The notes under the pieces were generated by a model, which saw nothing but the letters and a program-made list of their open reading frames with translations, was not told the origin of the DNA and made no database searches. A program made the translations under genes and the position numbers. Of a stretch of DNA of 64,000 nucleotides, positions 36,179-45,325 are shown in pieces; the first letter of the stretch is position 1; every line of letters begins with the position of its first letter. The DNA is from an uncultured Amaricoccus sp. (GTDB taxonomy: Bacteria; Pseudomonadota; Alphaproteobacteria; Rhodobacterales; Rhodobacteraceae), in NCBI RefSeq assembly GCF_937891315.1, contig NZ_CALAGI010000142.1, positions 20,117 through 84,116 on the forward strand, in the 5' to 3' direction.

Positions 36179-37246
36179 ATGAGCGACGAAAAAGCGCCGC
36201 CGCCCTCGGGCTGGCGCGCCCTGATCGGCTTCGTTCAGCAATGGCAGGTGCTGCTCGCGCTCGCGGTCGGCGTCTCCGGCCTCTGGTTCAACTACAACGA
36301 GCAGCGGCGCAAGGAGCTCGACGTCAATCGCGAGGCGGTGAAGACGGCGCACGAAACGAGCGTGGTCGCCGCCTTCCTCGATGATCCCCGGAACACGTTG
36401 ATCGAATATCAGGCGACCTATCCCCGGCATGCCTTCTGCGCCGCGCTCGGCTTCTTCATCGCCGAGAACGGCCGGGCGGCTCGCAAGGGCGAGGGCGGCC
36501 GCAAGTCGTCGAACGTGCTGGACAGCGACGCCGCGTTGCGCGCGCAGGTCGAGGCGCTCGCCGCGGAGGCGCGGGTGAACGAAGCGTCGTTCGAAGCCTT
36601 CGCCAAGGCCGCCGAAGCGAGCGCCGGCGCGACGGCGACCGAGGCGAACTGTCCCCGCGTGAAGCTGGATCCGCCGCTTGGCGCCGGGTTGCTGCTCGAA
36701 CCCGAATGCCTGCTCGCCATCGACACCTTCGGCCAGAATCTCTGCGAGCAGAAGCGCTGGACCAATGAGCTCACGGCCGCCGTGAGCATCGAGCAGATGA
36801 CCATGGGGGCCGCGACGGTGGCTTATAGCATCCCACCGCGGATCGTCCCAGCGCCCGGGCCGCAAACGTCCGCCGTGGTCGAACCGCCGGAGCCGTCGGC
36901 CGAGCCGGCGGCGATCCCGGCGCCCGGCTCGGCCTGCGGCGGCGTCTCGCCGCTCATCTTCCCGCAATTCACCGACGGCGCGGACGCGGACAGGGTCGGC
37001 GCGCTGCGCGACCAGCTGATCCGGGCGGGCTGGACCATCGCCAAGGCCGAGCATGTGCCGAAGGGGATCACGACCGGCGATCTGCGCTACTATGGCGCGG
37101 ACCAGCAGGCCTGCGCCGAGAGCCTCGCCGAGATCGTCGGCGGCACGCCCGGAGTGAACCGTCCGATCAAGGTCATCTCGCTCGCCGCCCGCTACCGAAG
37201 CCCGCCGGGGAACCAGATGGAACTCTGGCTGCCGGCGCTGGAATAG
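36179..37246 (+). CDS. Single-pass membrane protein of unknown function
   Basis: A 355-residue protein, not recognised. A short cytoplasmic N-terminus is followed by one helix (VLLALAVGVSGLWFNY, about residues 25-40) and a charged stretch (NEQRRKELDVNREA). The middle region has several cysteines, and a Pro/Ala linker lies at about 215-245. The C-terminal domain (IFPQFTDGADADRVGALRDQ to MELWLPALE) holds an LRYYGADQQACAESLAEI motif. That last part resembles ligand-binding tails attached to various signalling proteins, where a strand with RYF/RYY is followed by a helix. GGGG-rich DNA 8-12 nt upstream may be the ribosome-binding site. Confidence 0.7.
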   Translation: MSDEKAPPPSGWRALIGFVQQWQVLLALAVGVSGLWFNYNEQRRKELDVNREAVKTAHETSVVAAFLDDPRNTLIEYQATYPRHAFCAALGFFIAENGRAARKGEGGRKSSNVLDSDAALRAQVEALAAEARVNEASFEAFAKAAEASAGATATEANCPRVKLDPPLGAGLLLEPECLLAIDTFGQNLCEQKRWTNELTAAVSIEQMTMGAATVAYSIPPRIVPAPGPQTSAVVEPPEPSAEPAAIPAPGSACGGVSPLIFPQFTDGADADRVGALRDQLIRAGWTIAKAEHVPKGITTGDLRYYGADQQACAESLAEIVGGTPGVNRPIKVISLAARYRSPPGNQMELWLPALE

Positions 37247-37256
37247 GCGTGGCAGT

Positions 37257-37274
37257 GGCGGACAAATGTCCGCC
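37257..37274. terminator. Hairpin between convergent genes
   Basis: GGCGGAC, loop AAAT, GTCCGCC. It sits 10 nt after the stop of the unknown membrane-protein gene and 36 nt before the end of mnmA. A second GC-rich inverted repeat follows (37275-37310). No T-tract, so bidirectional termination is only possible. Confidence 0.4.
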
Positions 37275-37309
37275 CCGCGGGCCGCGGCTCGGTTCCCCGT
37301 AACCCGCGG

Positions 37310-38467
37310 TCAGTCGCGGGTGATCCAGCCGCCGCCGAGCACCCGGTCGCCGTCGGGCGCGTAGAAGACGCAGGCCTGGCCGGGCGCCACGCCCTCCTCG
37401 GCGCCGAGGAGTTCCACCCGCGCGCAGGCGGCGCCGAGCGGACGCAGGCGCGCGGGCTTCGGCGGCCGGGTCGAGCGCACCTTGACCGCGATCTCCCAGC
37501 CGCCCTCCGGCGCTGCTTCGAAATCGCCGTCTCCGAGCCAGTTCACCTCGGCGACCTGGACCGAGCGCGTCGCGAGCGCGGAGCGCGGACCGACCACGAC
37601 GCGCCGCCGATCCGGATCGAGGCGAAGCACGAAGAGCGGCTCGCCGCCGCCGCCGATCCCGAGGCCGCGGCGCTGACCGACCGTATAGTGAATGACCCCT
37701 TCGTGCCGGCCGAGCACCTGGCCGTCGAGATGGACGATCTCGCCCGGCTCCGCCGCGCCGGGCCGCAGCTTGCGGATGACGCCGGCATAGTCGCCGTCCG
37801 GCACGAAGCAGATGTCCTGGCTGTCGGGCTTGTCGGCGACAGTGAGCCCGTGCCGCGCGGCAAGGGCGCGGGTCTCGGCCTTGGACGCGAGACTGCCGAG
37901 CGGGAAGCGCAGGAAATCAAGCTGCGCCGGCGTGGTGGCGAAGAGGAAATAGCTCTGGTCCCGCGCGGGGTCGGCGGCGCGGTGAAGCTCGGGACCTCCG
38001 GGGCCGACGAGGCGGCGGACATAGTGGCCGGTGGCCATGCAGTCGGCGTCGAGATCCCGCGCGGTCTCCAGCAGGTCGCGGAACTTCACCCGCTGGTTGC
38101 AGCGGATACAAGGGACGGGCGTGGCGCCGGCCAGATAGGCATCGGCGAATTCGTCGACCACGCTCTCGCGGAACCGGTTCTCGTAGTCGAGAACATAGTG
38201 CGGAAAGCCCATCGTCTCGGCCACGCGCCGCGCGTCGTGTATGTCCCGCCCGGCGCAGCAGGCGCCCTTCCGCGCCAGCGCCGCGCCGTGGTCATAGAGC
38301 TGCAGCGTCACCCCGACCACGTCGTAGCCCTCGGCCGCGAGCATCGCGGCGACGACCGAACTGTCCACCCCGCCCGACATGGCCACGACCACGCGGGTCT
38401 CGGCCGGCGGCTTCGCCAGGCCAAGGCTGTTCATCGAAGAAGTCCCGCCGTCGAGCATCCGCGCCAT
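37310..38467 (-). CDS. mnmA: tRNA 2-thiouridylase MnmA
   Basis: Adds sulfur to U34 of Glu, Gln and Lys tRNAs. The 385-residue protein has the PP-loop VVVAMSGGVDSSVVAAML, the catalytic cysteines in CIRCNQRVKF and DSQDICFVPDGDY, and the C-terminal barrel (HYTVGQRRGLGIGGG). Start codons at 38467, 38458 and 38434 are all possible. The TTG at 38485 is less likely. It is divergent from sciP. Its tRNA-Glu(UUC) substrate is encoded at 22.4 kb. Confidence 0.93.
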   Translation of the reverse strand: MARMLDGGTSSMNSLGLAKPPAETRVVVAMSGGVDSSVVAAMLAAEGYDVVGVTLQLYDHGAALARKGACCAGRDIHDARRVAETMGFPHYVLDYENRFRESVVDEFADAYLAGATPVPCIRCNQRVKFRDLLETARDLDADCMATGHYVRRLVGPGGPELHRAADPARDQSYFLFATTPAQLDFLRFPLGSLASKAETRALAARHGLTVADKPDSQDICFVPDGDYAGVIRKLRPGAAEPGEIVHLDGQVLGRHEGVIHYTVGQRRGLGIGGGGEPLFVLRLDPDRRRVVVGPRSALATRSVQVAEVNWLGDGDFEAAPEGGWEIAVKVRSTRPPKPARLRPLGAACARVELLGAEEGVAPGQACVFYAPDGDRVLGGGWITRD

Positions 38468-38497
38468 CCGTTCGATTCGCCGCAATATAGTAAAAAC

Positions 38498-38549
38498 TTA
38501 AGTAACCACAAGAGCTTGCTTCATCCGCACTTAAGGGATGGCCGGTTAA
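38498..38549 (+). promoter_or_regulatory. Cluster of TTAA sites upstream of sciP
   Basis: Three TTAA tetramers (38498-38501, 38531-38534, 38546-38549) fall within 52 bp in the mnmA-sciP gap; such AT tetramers are rare in this GC-rich region. TTAA is the half-site of CtrA boxes. None has the exact N7 spacing of a full CtrA box; the closest pair is separated by 11. Regulation of sciP by CtrA is known in Caulobacter and is inferred here. Confidence 0.45.
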
Positions 38550-38587
38550 GTATTCGATCGGGTGATGTGAGAGTTAGGGAGTTTGAA

Positions 38588-38866
38588 ATGTATATTCGCC
38601 GCGAGAAGGGGCCGGTTTTTGTCGTTCTGCCAGACGGAACCAAGATGACACGTTCCGATCTTCCTCCGCCGAACACGAAACGCTGGGTGGCGCGTCGCAA
38701 GGCGACCGTGGTGGCGGCGGTCGACAACGGGCTGATCGAGGCGGCCGAGGCTTGCGAGATGTACCGGCTGTCCGAGGAGGAGCTCGACCTGTGGCGCTCC
38801 GCGGTGCGCGACCACGGCGCGGCGGCCTTGCGCGTTACGGCGATTCAGAAGTATAGACAACTTTAA
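38588..38866 (+). CDS. sciP: SciP-like CtrA antagonist (DUF1153)
   Basis: A 92-residue protein that in Caulobacter binds CtrA and blocks its transcription activation. Family sequence is evident: LPDGTKMTRSDLPPPNTKRW, VARRKATVVAAVDNGLI, a helix-turn-helix-like AAEACEMYRLSEEELDLWRSA and HGAAALRVTAIQKYRQL. GGGAG 7 nt before ATG 38588 supports the start. It lies directly before ctrA on the same strand, a linkage that fits their partnership. Confidence 0.92.
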   Translation: MYIRREKGPVFVVLPDGTKMTRSDLPPPNTKRWVARRKATVVAAVDNGLIEAAEACEMYRLSEEELDLWRSAVRDHGAAALRVTAIQKYRQL

Positions 38867-38902
38867 GGCGAACTGCTAGTCTATGGCTATCGTAATCGGT
38901 CG

Positions 38903-38912
38903 TTAACCAATC
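38903..38912 (+). promoter_or_regulatory. CtrA half-site-like motif upstream of ctrA
   Basis: TTAACCAATC lies 59 bp before the ctrA start, in the 104-bp sciP-ctrA gap. The identical ten bases occur on the minus strand before the endolysin gene (31315-31324). TTAACC is the core of Caulobacter CtrA half-sites, so autoregulation is plausible but unproven. Confidence 0.45.
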
Positions 38913-38970
38913 CACGGTTTAGTGAGACCGTGTTGGGGATCGGTTCCCCGGGTAAAACGGAGAGCAGTCC

Positions 38971-39684
<714 letters not shown>

Positions 39685-39712
39685 GGCGGCCCCGAACCAC
39701 CACACCTGACCC

Positions 39713-39755
39713 GGAAGCGGCCGGACGCGTGAGCGTCTGGCCGCTTCCGTTTCCG
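39713..39755 (+). terminator. Terminator of ctrA
   Basis: A 16-bp stem (39713-39728 with 39733-39748, one G-T pair) closes a GTGA loop and is followed by GTTTCCG. It lies 29 nt after the ctrA stop. The T-tract is short, but the stem is very stable. Confidence 0.65.
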
Positions 39756-39834
39756 GTCTCGGCCTTGTCCGGGCGCGACCACTGGACCGGCCGGCGCGAC
39801 CGCGCTAGGCCTCGCTCCACGGAGGGAGGAGTCC

Positions 39835-41949
39835 ATGGAGCGACCGCCGGTCGAGACGCTGACGCCCCAGGCGGCGATGGAGGAGCTCGCAGCGCTGGCG
39901 CGCGCGATGGCCGAAGCCGACGTCGCCTATCACCAGAACGACGCCCCTGCGATCAGCGACGCCGACTATGACGCGCTGAAGGCGCGCAACGCCGCGATCG
40001 AGGCCCGGTTTCCCGAGCTCAGGCGCCCCGACAGCCCGAGCGGGAAGGTCGGCGCGGCGCCGTCGGAGGGCTTTGCCAAGGTCCGCCACGCAATCCCGAT
40101 GCTCAGCCTCGAGAATGCCTTCGCCGACAGCGACGTCGCCGAATTCGAGGGGCGGATCCGCCGTTTCCTGAACCTGCCGGCCGAGGCGCCGCTCGCCTTC
40201 ACCGCCGAACCGAAGATCGACGGCCTGTCTCTCAGCCTGCGCTACGAGGACGGGCTGCTCGTGCAGGCCGCGACGCGGGGCGATGGCGAGACCGGCGAGA
40301 ATGTCACGGCGAATGCAAGGACCGTGGCCGACATTCCGCCGCGGCTGGACGACGCGCCCGCCCTGCTCGAAGTGCGCGGCGAGGTCTATATGAGCCACGC
40401 CGATTTCGCCGCGCTGAACGCGCGGCAGGCGGCGGCGGGCGGCAAGACCTTCGCCAACCCGCGCAACGCCGCCGCCGGCAGCCTGCGCCAGCTCGATCCC
40501 GCGATCACCGCCGCCCGGCCGCTGCGCTTCTTCGCCTATGCCTGGGGCGCGCATTCCGGGCCGCTGGGCGCGACCCAGACGCAGACGATAGACCGGCTCC
40601 ACGCGCTCGGTTTCCAGACCAACCCGCTGACCCGCCGCTGCGAGCATCTGAGCGAGATGCTCGACCAGTACCGCGCCATCGAGGCGCGGCGCGCGACGCT
40701 CGGCTATGACATCGACGGCGTGGTCTACAAGCTCGACCGGCTCGACCTGCAGGCCCGGCTCGGCTTTCGCTCGGCGACGCCGCGCTGGGCGCTGGCGCAC
40801 AAGTTCTCGGCGCAGCGGGCGACCACTCTGCTCGAAGGCATCGACATCCAGGTCGGGCGCACCGGTGCCTTGTCGCCGGTCGCGCGGCTGCTGCCGGTGA
40901 CCGTCGGTGGCGTCGTCGTCTCGAACGCCACCCTGCACAACGAGGACTACATCGCCGGCCGCGACAGCCGCGGCCAGCCGATCCGCGAGGGTCGCGACAT
41001 CCGCGTTGGCGACTGGGTGACGGTCTATCGCGCCGGCGACGTGATCCCGAAGATCGAGGATATCGATCTCTCCCGCCGACCCGCCGACTCGACCCCCTAT
41101 GTCTTTCCGACCAGTTGTCCGATCTGCGGCTCCGACGCGATCCGCGAGGAGGGCGAGGCGGTGCGCCGCTGTACCGGCGGACTGATCTGCGCCGCGCAGG
41201 CGGTCGAGAAGCTGAAGCATTTCGTCTCCCGCGCCGCCTTCGACATCGAGGGGTTGGGTGCCAGGCAGGTCGAGGCGTTTTTCGCCGATGGCTGGATCCG
41301 CGAACCCGCGGATATCTTCACGCTGGAGGATCGCTATGGCCCCGGCAAGCTGACCCAGTTGCAAAATCGCGAAGGCTGGGGCGGGAAGTCGGCCGAGAAC
41401 CTGTTCCGCGCGATCCGCGACAAGCGGCGCATCCCGCTCGACCGGCTGATCTTCGGCCTCGGCATCCGCCATGTCGGCGAGACCTCGGCGACCCTGCTCG
41501 CGCGGCACTATGGGGCGTGGGCGCGGTTCCGCGATGCGATGGGGGCGGCGCGCGAGCATGTTGGCGACGATTGGGCGGAGCTGAACGCGATCGACGGCGT
41601 CGGTCCGATCCTCGCCGCGGCGCTGGTCGACACGTTCCACGAGCCGGCCGCGCGCGCTGCCATCGACCGGCTGGTCGGACATCTCGATATCGAAGACGTG
41701 GCCGCGCCCGACACCGCCGGTTCGCCGATCGCCGGCAAGACGGTGGTCTTTACCGGGACGCTGGAACGCATGACCCGCGCCGAAGCCAAGGCCCGCGCCG
41801 AGGCGCTCGGCGCCAAGGTCGCAGGCTCGGTCAGCGCCCGGACCGACTATGTCATCGCCGGTCCGGGCGCGGGTTCGAAGGAGAAGAAGGCGCGCGAGCT
41901 CGGCCTGACCGTGCTCAGCGAGGACGAGTGGCTGGAGCTCGCAGGATGA
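39835..41949 (+). CDS. ligA: NAD-dependent DNA ligase LigA
   Basis: Replicative nick-sealing ligase. The 704-residue protein has domain Ia (VAYHQNDAPAISDADYD) and the adenylation site lysine in EPKIDGLSL. The OB fold follows, then the Cys4 zinc finger (CPICGSDAIREEGEAVRRC...C) and the helix-hairpin-helix region. The C-terminal BRCT domain is GSPIAGKTVVFTGTLERMTR. GGAGGGAGGA precedes ATG 39835. It overlaps the next gene as ATGA. Confidence 0.96.
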   Translation: MERPPVETLTPQAAMEELAALARAMAEADVAYHQNDAPAISDADYDALKARNAAIEARFPELRRPDSPSGKVGAAPSEGFAKVRHAIPMLSLENAFADSDVAEFEGRIRRFLNLPAEAPLAFTAEPKIDGLSLSLRYEDGLLVQAATRGDGETGENVTANARTVADIPPRLDDAPALLEVRGEVYMSHADFAALNARQAAAGGKTFANPRNAAAGSLRQLDPAITAARPLRFFAYAWGAHSGPLGATQTQTIDRLHALGFQTNPLTRRCEHLSEMLDQYRAIEARRATLGYDIDGVVYKLDRLDLQARLGFRSATPRWALAHKFSAQRATTLLEGIDIQVGRTGALSPVARLLPVTVGGVVVSNATLHNEDYIAGRDSRGQPIREGRDIRVGDWVTVYRAGDVIPKIEDIDLSRRPADSTPYVFPTSCPICGSDAIREEGEAVRRCTGGLICAAQAVEKLKHFVSRAAFDIEGLGARQVEAFFADGWIREPADIFTLEDRYGPGKLTQLQNREGWGGKSAENLFRAIRDKRRIPLDRLIFGLGIRHVGETSATLLARHYGAWARFRDAMGAAREHVGDDWAELNAIDGVGPILAAALVDTFHEPAARAAIDRLVGHLDIEDVAAPDTAGSPIAGKTVVFTGTLERMTRAEAKARAEALGAKVAGSVSARTDYVIAGPGAGSKEKKARELGLTVLSEDEWLELAG

Positions 41950-43019
41950 TCGGCCGGCGCGCATTGCTCGCCGCCGGCGGGGCGCTCGCTCTCGGTGCCG
42001 GCGGCTGGCGGCTCACCACCGGATCGATGGCCGGCTACGATCGATGGGCGGCCGAACTGCGCGCCTGGCCGGCCGCTCCGGAGATCGCCGCGCTGGTTCG
42101 CCTCGCGACGCTGGCACCGAACAGCCACAACAGCCAACCCTGGCGCTTCCGGATCGGTCCGGACCGGATCGACATCGGCCCCGATCTCGCGCGGCGGGTC
42201 CCGGTGGTCGATCCCGACGACCATCATCTCCATGTGAGCCTTGGCGCCGCCGTCGAGACGCTGGCGATCGCCGGCGCCGCGCTCGGGCGGCCGGGCGAGG
42301 TGGTGCTCGGCCCCGATGGACCGGGCTTTGTCCATTCGGCCGGCTCGCCGCGGCCGGGTCCGTTGGCCGAGGCGATTCCCCGCCGCCAATCGACCCGCGC
42401 CGAGTATGACGGCCGGCCGCTCGACGTCGAGACGCTGGGCGCGCTGGCGGCCGCGGCCGGGATGCCCGGCGTCCGGCTGATCCTGCTGACCGAGCCGGCG
42501 GTTCTCGGTCAGGTACGGGATCTCGTCGTCGCCGCCAATGGCGCGCAGATGGGCGACCCGGCCTTCATGTCCGAGCTGCGCGACTGGATCCGGTTCAATC
42601 CGCGCGCGGCGATCGAGACCGGAGACGGGCTTTTTTCCGGCGCCAGCGGCAATCCCAGTCTGCCGACGGCGCTGGGCCGGGCCGTCTTTCCATGGGTGAT
42701 CACGGCCGCCGGCGAGAACGAGCGTTATGCGCGCCAGCTCGCCTCCTCGGCGGGTTGCGCGGTCTTCTTCGCCGAGCGCGCCAACCCCGAGGGCTGGGTA
42801 CAGGTCGGTCGCGCCTGCCAGCGCTTCGCTCTCGCAGCGACGGCGCGAGACGTCCGGCTCGCCTTCGTCAACCAGCCCGTCGAGGTGGCGGCGTTCCGTA
42901 CCGCGCTCGCGGCGCTGGCCGGCGAGCCCGATCGGCGCCCTGACCTTCTCCTCCGCTTCGGCCGCGGCGCGCCGCTTCCCTTCTCGCCGCGCCGCCCGGT
43001 CGCCGCCGTCGTCGCGTGA
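41946..43019 (+). CDS. Acg-family nitroreductase-like FMN-binding protein
   Basis: A 357-residue protein. A twin-arginine-like signal (MIGRRALLAAGGALALGAGG) opens it. LATLAPNSHNSQPWRFRIGPD and VDPDDHHLHVSLGAAVETLA match the Acg / nitroreductase family, first known from Mycobacterium, which binds or stores FMN. Whether it is catalytic is uncertain. The Tat-like leader suggests periplasmic or membrane placement. Operon with ligA (ATGA overlap) and recG (GTGA overlap). Confidence 0.82.
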   Translation: MIGRRALLAAGGALALGAGGWRLTTGSMAGYDRWAAELRAWPAAPEIAALVRLATLAPNSHNSQPWRFRIGPDRIDIGPDLARRVPVVDPDDHHLHVSLGAAVETLAIAGAALGRPGEVVLGPDGPGFVHSAGSPRPGPLAEAIPRRQSTRAEYDGRPLDVETLGALAAAAGMPGVRLILLTEPAVLGQVRDLVVAANGAQMGDPAFMSELRDWIRFNPRAAIETGDGLFSGASGNPSLPTALGRAVFPWVITAAGENERYARQLASSAGCAVFFAERANPEGWVQVGRACQRFALAATARDVRLAFVNQPVEVAAFRTALAALAGEPDRRPDLLLRFGRGAPLPFSPRRPVAAVVA

Positions 43020-45100
43020 GTCGCCCGGACATTCTCTTTCCGCTGTTCGCGGAGCTGACCGGACTCGACGGCATCGGGCCGAAGCTGGCGCGGCTCTTCG
43101 CCCGCCTCGGGATCGAGAAGCCGGCGGACCTGCTCTTCACGCTGCCGGTCTCCGGGGTCGATCGCCGCCTCCGCGCCTCGATCCGCGAGATCGCGCTGCC
43201 GGGCGTCGCCACGGTCGAGGTCGAGATCGGGCTGCATCATCCCGGTGCCACCCGGACCCGGCCCTATCGCATCCATGTCCGCGACGCGCTGACCGAGTTC
43301 CAGCTGGTCTATTTCCACCCGCGCGCCGAGTGGTTGCGCGCGACCTTCCCCGCGGGCCAGCGGCGGATCGTCTCGGGCCGGGTCGAGCTGTTCGACGGCA
43401 TCGCCCAGATGGCGCATCCCGACCATGTGCTGCGTCCCGGCGGCGGCGAGCGGTTGGCCGAGTTCGAGCCGGTCTATCCCCTGACCGAGGGCCTGACCCA
43501 GCGCGCCGTGACCCGCGCCGTCGCCGAGGCGTTGATCCGCGTCCGCCCGCTGGCCGAATGGATCGAGCCGAGCCTCAAGGCGCGGCGGCGCTGGCCGGAC
43601 TGGGACGCCGCGCTGACCGCCGCCCACGCGCCCGGCGGCCCGGCCGACCTCGCCCCCACCGCGCCGGCGCGCGAACGGCTGGCCTATGACGAGCTTTTCG
43701 CGCATCAGGTGACCCTCGCGCTGGCACGGGCGCATATGAAGCGGCCAAAGGGGCACGTGACCGCCGGCGACGGGCATCTGCGGGCGGCGGTGCTCGCGGC
43801 GCTGCCCTATCGCCCGACCGGCGCCCAGACCCGGGCGGTGGCCGAGATCACCGGCGACATGGCGACGCCTGTCCGGATGAACCGCCTGCTTCAGGGCGAT
43901 GTCGGTGCCGGCAAGACGCTGGTCGGACTCCTCGCCATGCTGGCGGCGGTCGAGGCGGGCGGTCAGGCGGCGCTAATGGCGCCGACCGAGATCCTGGCGC
44001 GCCAGCATCACGCCAGCCTCGCGCCGCTGGCCGAGGTGGCGGGCGTCCGGCTCGGTATCCTGACCGGCCGCGACAAGGGCGCGGAGCGCGCCGCGAAGCT
44101 CGCCTCCCTCGCCTCGGGCGAGATCGCGATCCTCGTCGGCACCCACGCGCTGTTCCAGAAGGAGGTGGAGTTCCGCGATCTCCGCCTTGCCATCATCGAC
44201 GAGCAACACCGGTTCGGCGTGCGCCAGCGCATGGATCTCGGCGCCAAGGGAGAGGCGGCGGACATCCTCGTGATGACCGCGACGCCGATCCCGCGCAGCC
44301 TCGCGCTGGCCCAGTACGGCGACATGGATATCTCGGTGCTGGACGAGAAGCCGGCGGGTCGTCGGCCGATCGAGACCGCGCTCGTCTCGTCGTCGCGGAT
44401 CGATCAGGTGATCGAGCGGCTGCGCGCCGCGCTGGCCGCCGGGCGTCAGGCCTATTGGGTCTGTCCGCTGGTCGAGGAATCCGAGGTCGCCGAGATGACG
44501 GCCGCCGAGGAGCGGCATCGCGCGCTGACCCTGGCGCTCGGGCCGGGCGTCGGTCTGGTCCATGGCCAGCTGCCACCCGCCGCCAAGGACGCCGCGATGG
44601 CCGATTTCGTGGCGGGGCGGTCGCGGCTGCTGGTCGCCACCACGGTCATCGAGGTCGGGGTCGATGTGCCGGACGCCTCGATCATGGTGATCGAGGGCGC
44701 GCAGCATTTCGGCCTCGCCCAGTTGCACCAGCTGCGCGGCCGGGTCGGACGCGGACCGGAGGCCTCGACCTGCCTGCTGCTCTACGACCCGCCGCTGGGC
44801 GAAGCGGCGCGGGCCCGGCTCGAGACGATGCGGCGGACCGAGGACGGTTTCGCCATCGCCGAGGAGGACCTGCGCCTGCGCGGCGCGGGCGATCTCATCG
44901 GCACCCAGCAGTCGGGCCTGCCCCGGTTCCGAATCGCCGATCTCGAAGCCCAGACCGAGCTGATGCGCACCGCGCAGACCGACGCGCGGCTGCTGTTGTC
45001 GCAGGATCCCGATCTCACCTTGCCACGCGGCCAGGCGACGCGCGTGCTGCTCTGGCTGATGGAGCGCGACAAGGCGATCCGAATGCTTTCCGTAGGTTAA
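43016..45100 (+). CDS. recG: ATP-dependent DNA helicase RecG
   Basis: Reverses stalled replication forks and processes Holliday junctions. The 694-residue protein has the N-terminal wedge domain (GIGPKLARLFARLGI, then an OB fold). Helicase motifs follow: Walker A LQGDVGAGKT, motif II IIDEQHRFGVRQR, TATPIPRSLALAQYGDMD, and VGVDVPDASIMVI with HQLRGRVGRG. GTG 43016 overlaps the nitroreductase stop. The LexA boxes 15-77 nt downstream belong to the next gene. Confidence 0.96.
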   Translation: MSRPDILFPLFAELTGLDGIGPKLARLFARLGIEKPADLLFTLPVSGVDRRLRASIREIALPGVATVEVEIGLHHPGATRTRPYRIHVRDALTEFQLVYFHPRAEWLRATFPAGQRRIVSGRVELFDGIAQMAHPDHVLRPGGGERLAEFEPVYPLTEGLTQRAVTRAVAEALIRVRPLAEWIEPSLKARRRWPDWDAALTAAHAPGGPADLAPTAPARERLAYDELFAHQVTLALARAHMKRPKGHVTAGDGHLRAAVLAALPYRPTGAQTRAVAEITGDMATPVRMNRLLQGDVGAGKTLVGLLAMLAAVEAGGQAALMAPTEILARQHHASLAPLAEVAGVRLGILTGRDKGAERAAKLASLASGEIAILVGTHALFQKEVEFRDLRLAIIDEQHRFGVRQRMDLGAKGEAADILVMTATPIPRSLALAQYGDMDISVLDEKPAGRRPIETALVSSSRIDQVIERLRAALAAGRQAYWVCPLVEESEVAEMTAAEERHRALTLALGPGVGLVHGQLPPAAKDAAMADFVAGRSRLLVATTVIEVGVDVPDASIMVIEGAQHFGLAQLHQLRGRVGRGPEASTCLLLYDPPLGEAARARLETMRRTEDGFAIAEEDLRLRGAGDLIGTQQSGLPRFRIADLEAQTELMRTAQTDARLLLSQDPDLTLPRGQATRVLLWLMERDKAIRMLSVG

Positions 45101-45114
45101 CGCGCCGAACGCAT

Positions 45115-45129
45115 GTTCCGGATTTGTTC
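45115..45129 (+). promoter_or_regulatory. LexA (SOS) box 1
   Basis: GTTC-N7-GTTC with spacer CGGATTT, a perfect match to the alphaproteobacterial LexA direct repeat. A palindrome GAACGCATGTTC (45107-45118) overlaps it. It lies just upstream of the predicted -35. Confidence 0.8.
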
Positions 45130-45139
45130 AGGGAATCAC

Positions 45140-45169
45140 TTGACTCGACAGGTACAAAATGGGAACAAT
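45140..45169 (+). promoter_or_regulatory. Predicted promoter of the SOS microprotein
   Basis: TTGACT (45140-45145) and AACAAT (45164-45169) are spaced by 18 bp. LexA box 2 covers the -10, so bound LexA would block RNA polymerase. The -35 matches five of six consensus bases; the -10 four of six. Confidence 0.55.
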
Positions 45170-45177
45170 TTAAGAAC
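45163..45177 (+). promoter_or_regulatory. LexA (SOS) box 2
   Basis: GAAC-N7-GAAC with spacer AATTTAA, a second perfect alphaproteobacterial LexA direct repeat. It overlaps the predicted -10 of the following small gene and is 28 nt from its start codon. Confidence 0.85.
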
Positions 45178-45205
45178 AAACGCGGCCAAATCCAGGAGCA
45201 TACCG

Positions 45206-45325
45206 ATGATCTCCACCTTCGCCCGCCTAACGAACGACCCGGGGAAGCTCGCGCGGGAGGCCCTCGGTCTCGCCGGCCTTTGCGCCGCGATCCTCGCCGC
45301 GCTGCTCCTGCCGGCGCTCGCCTGA
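45206..45325 (+). CDS. SOS-controlled single-helix membrane microprotein
   Basis: A 39-residue product: a short basic/polar N-terminus (MISTFARLTNDPGKLAREA) and one hydrophobic helix (LGLAGLCAAILAALLLPALA). AGGAG 8-9 nt before ATG 45206 is a good ribosome-binding site. Two perfect LexA boxes lie upstream. Size, single helix and SOS control recall Caulobacter SidA (29 residues), which inhibits septation through FtsW, but I see no sequence identity that proves relation. A frame open from 45113 would run through both operators and is less likely. Confidence 0.7.
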   Translation: MISTFARLTNDPGKLAREALGLAGLCAAILAALLLPALA

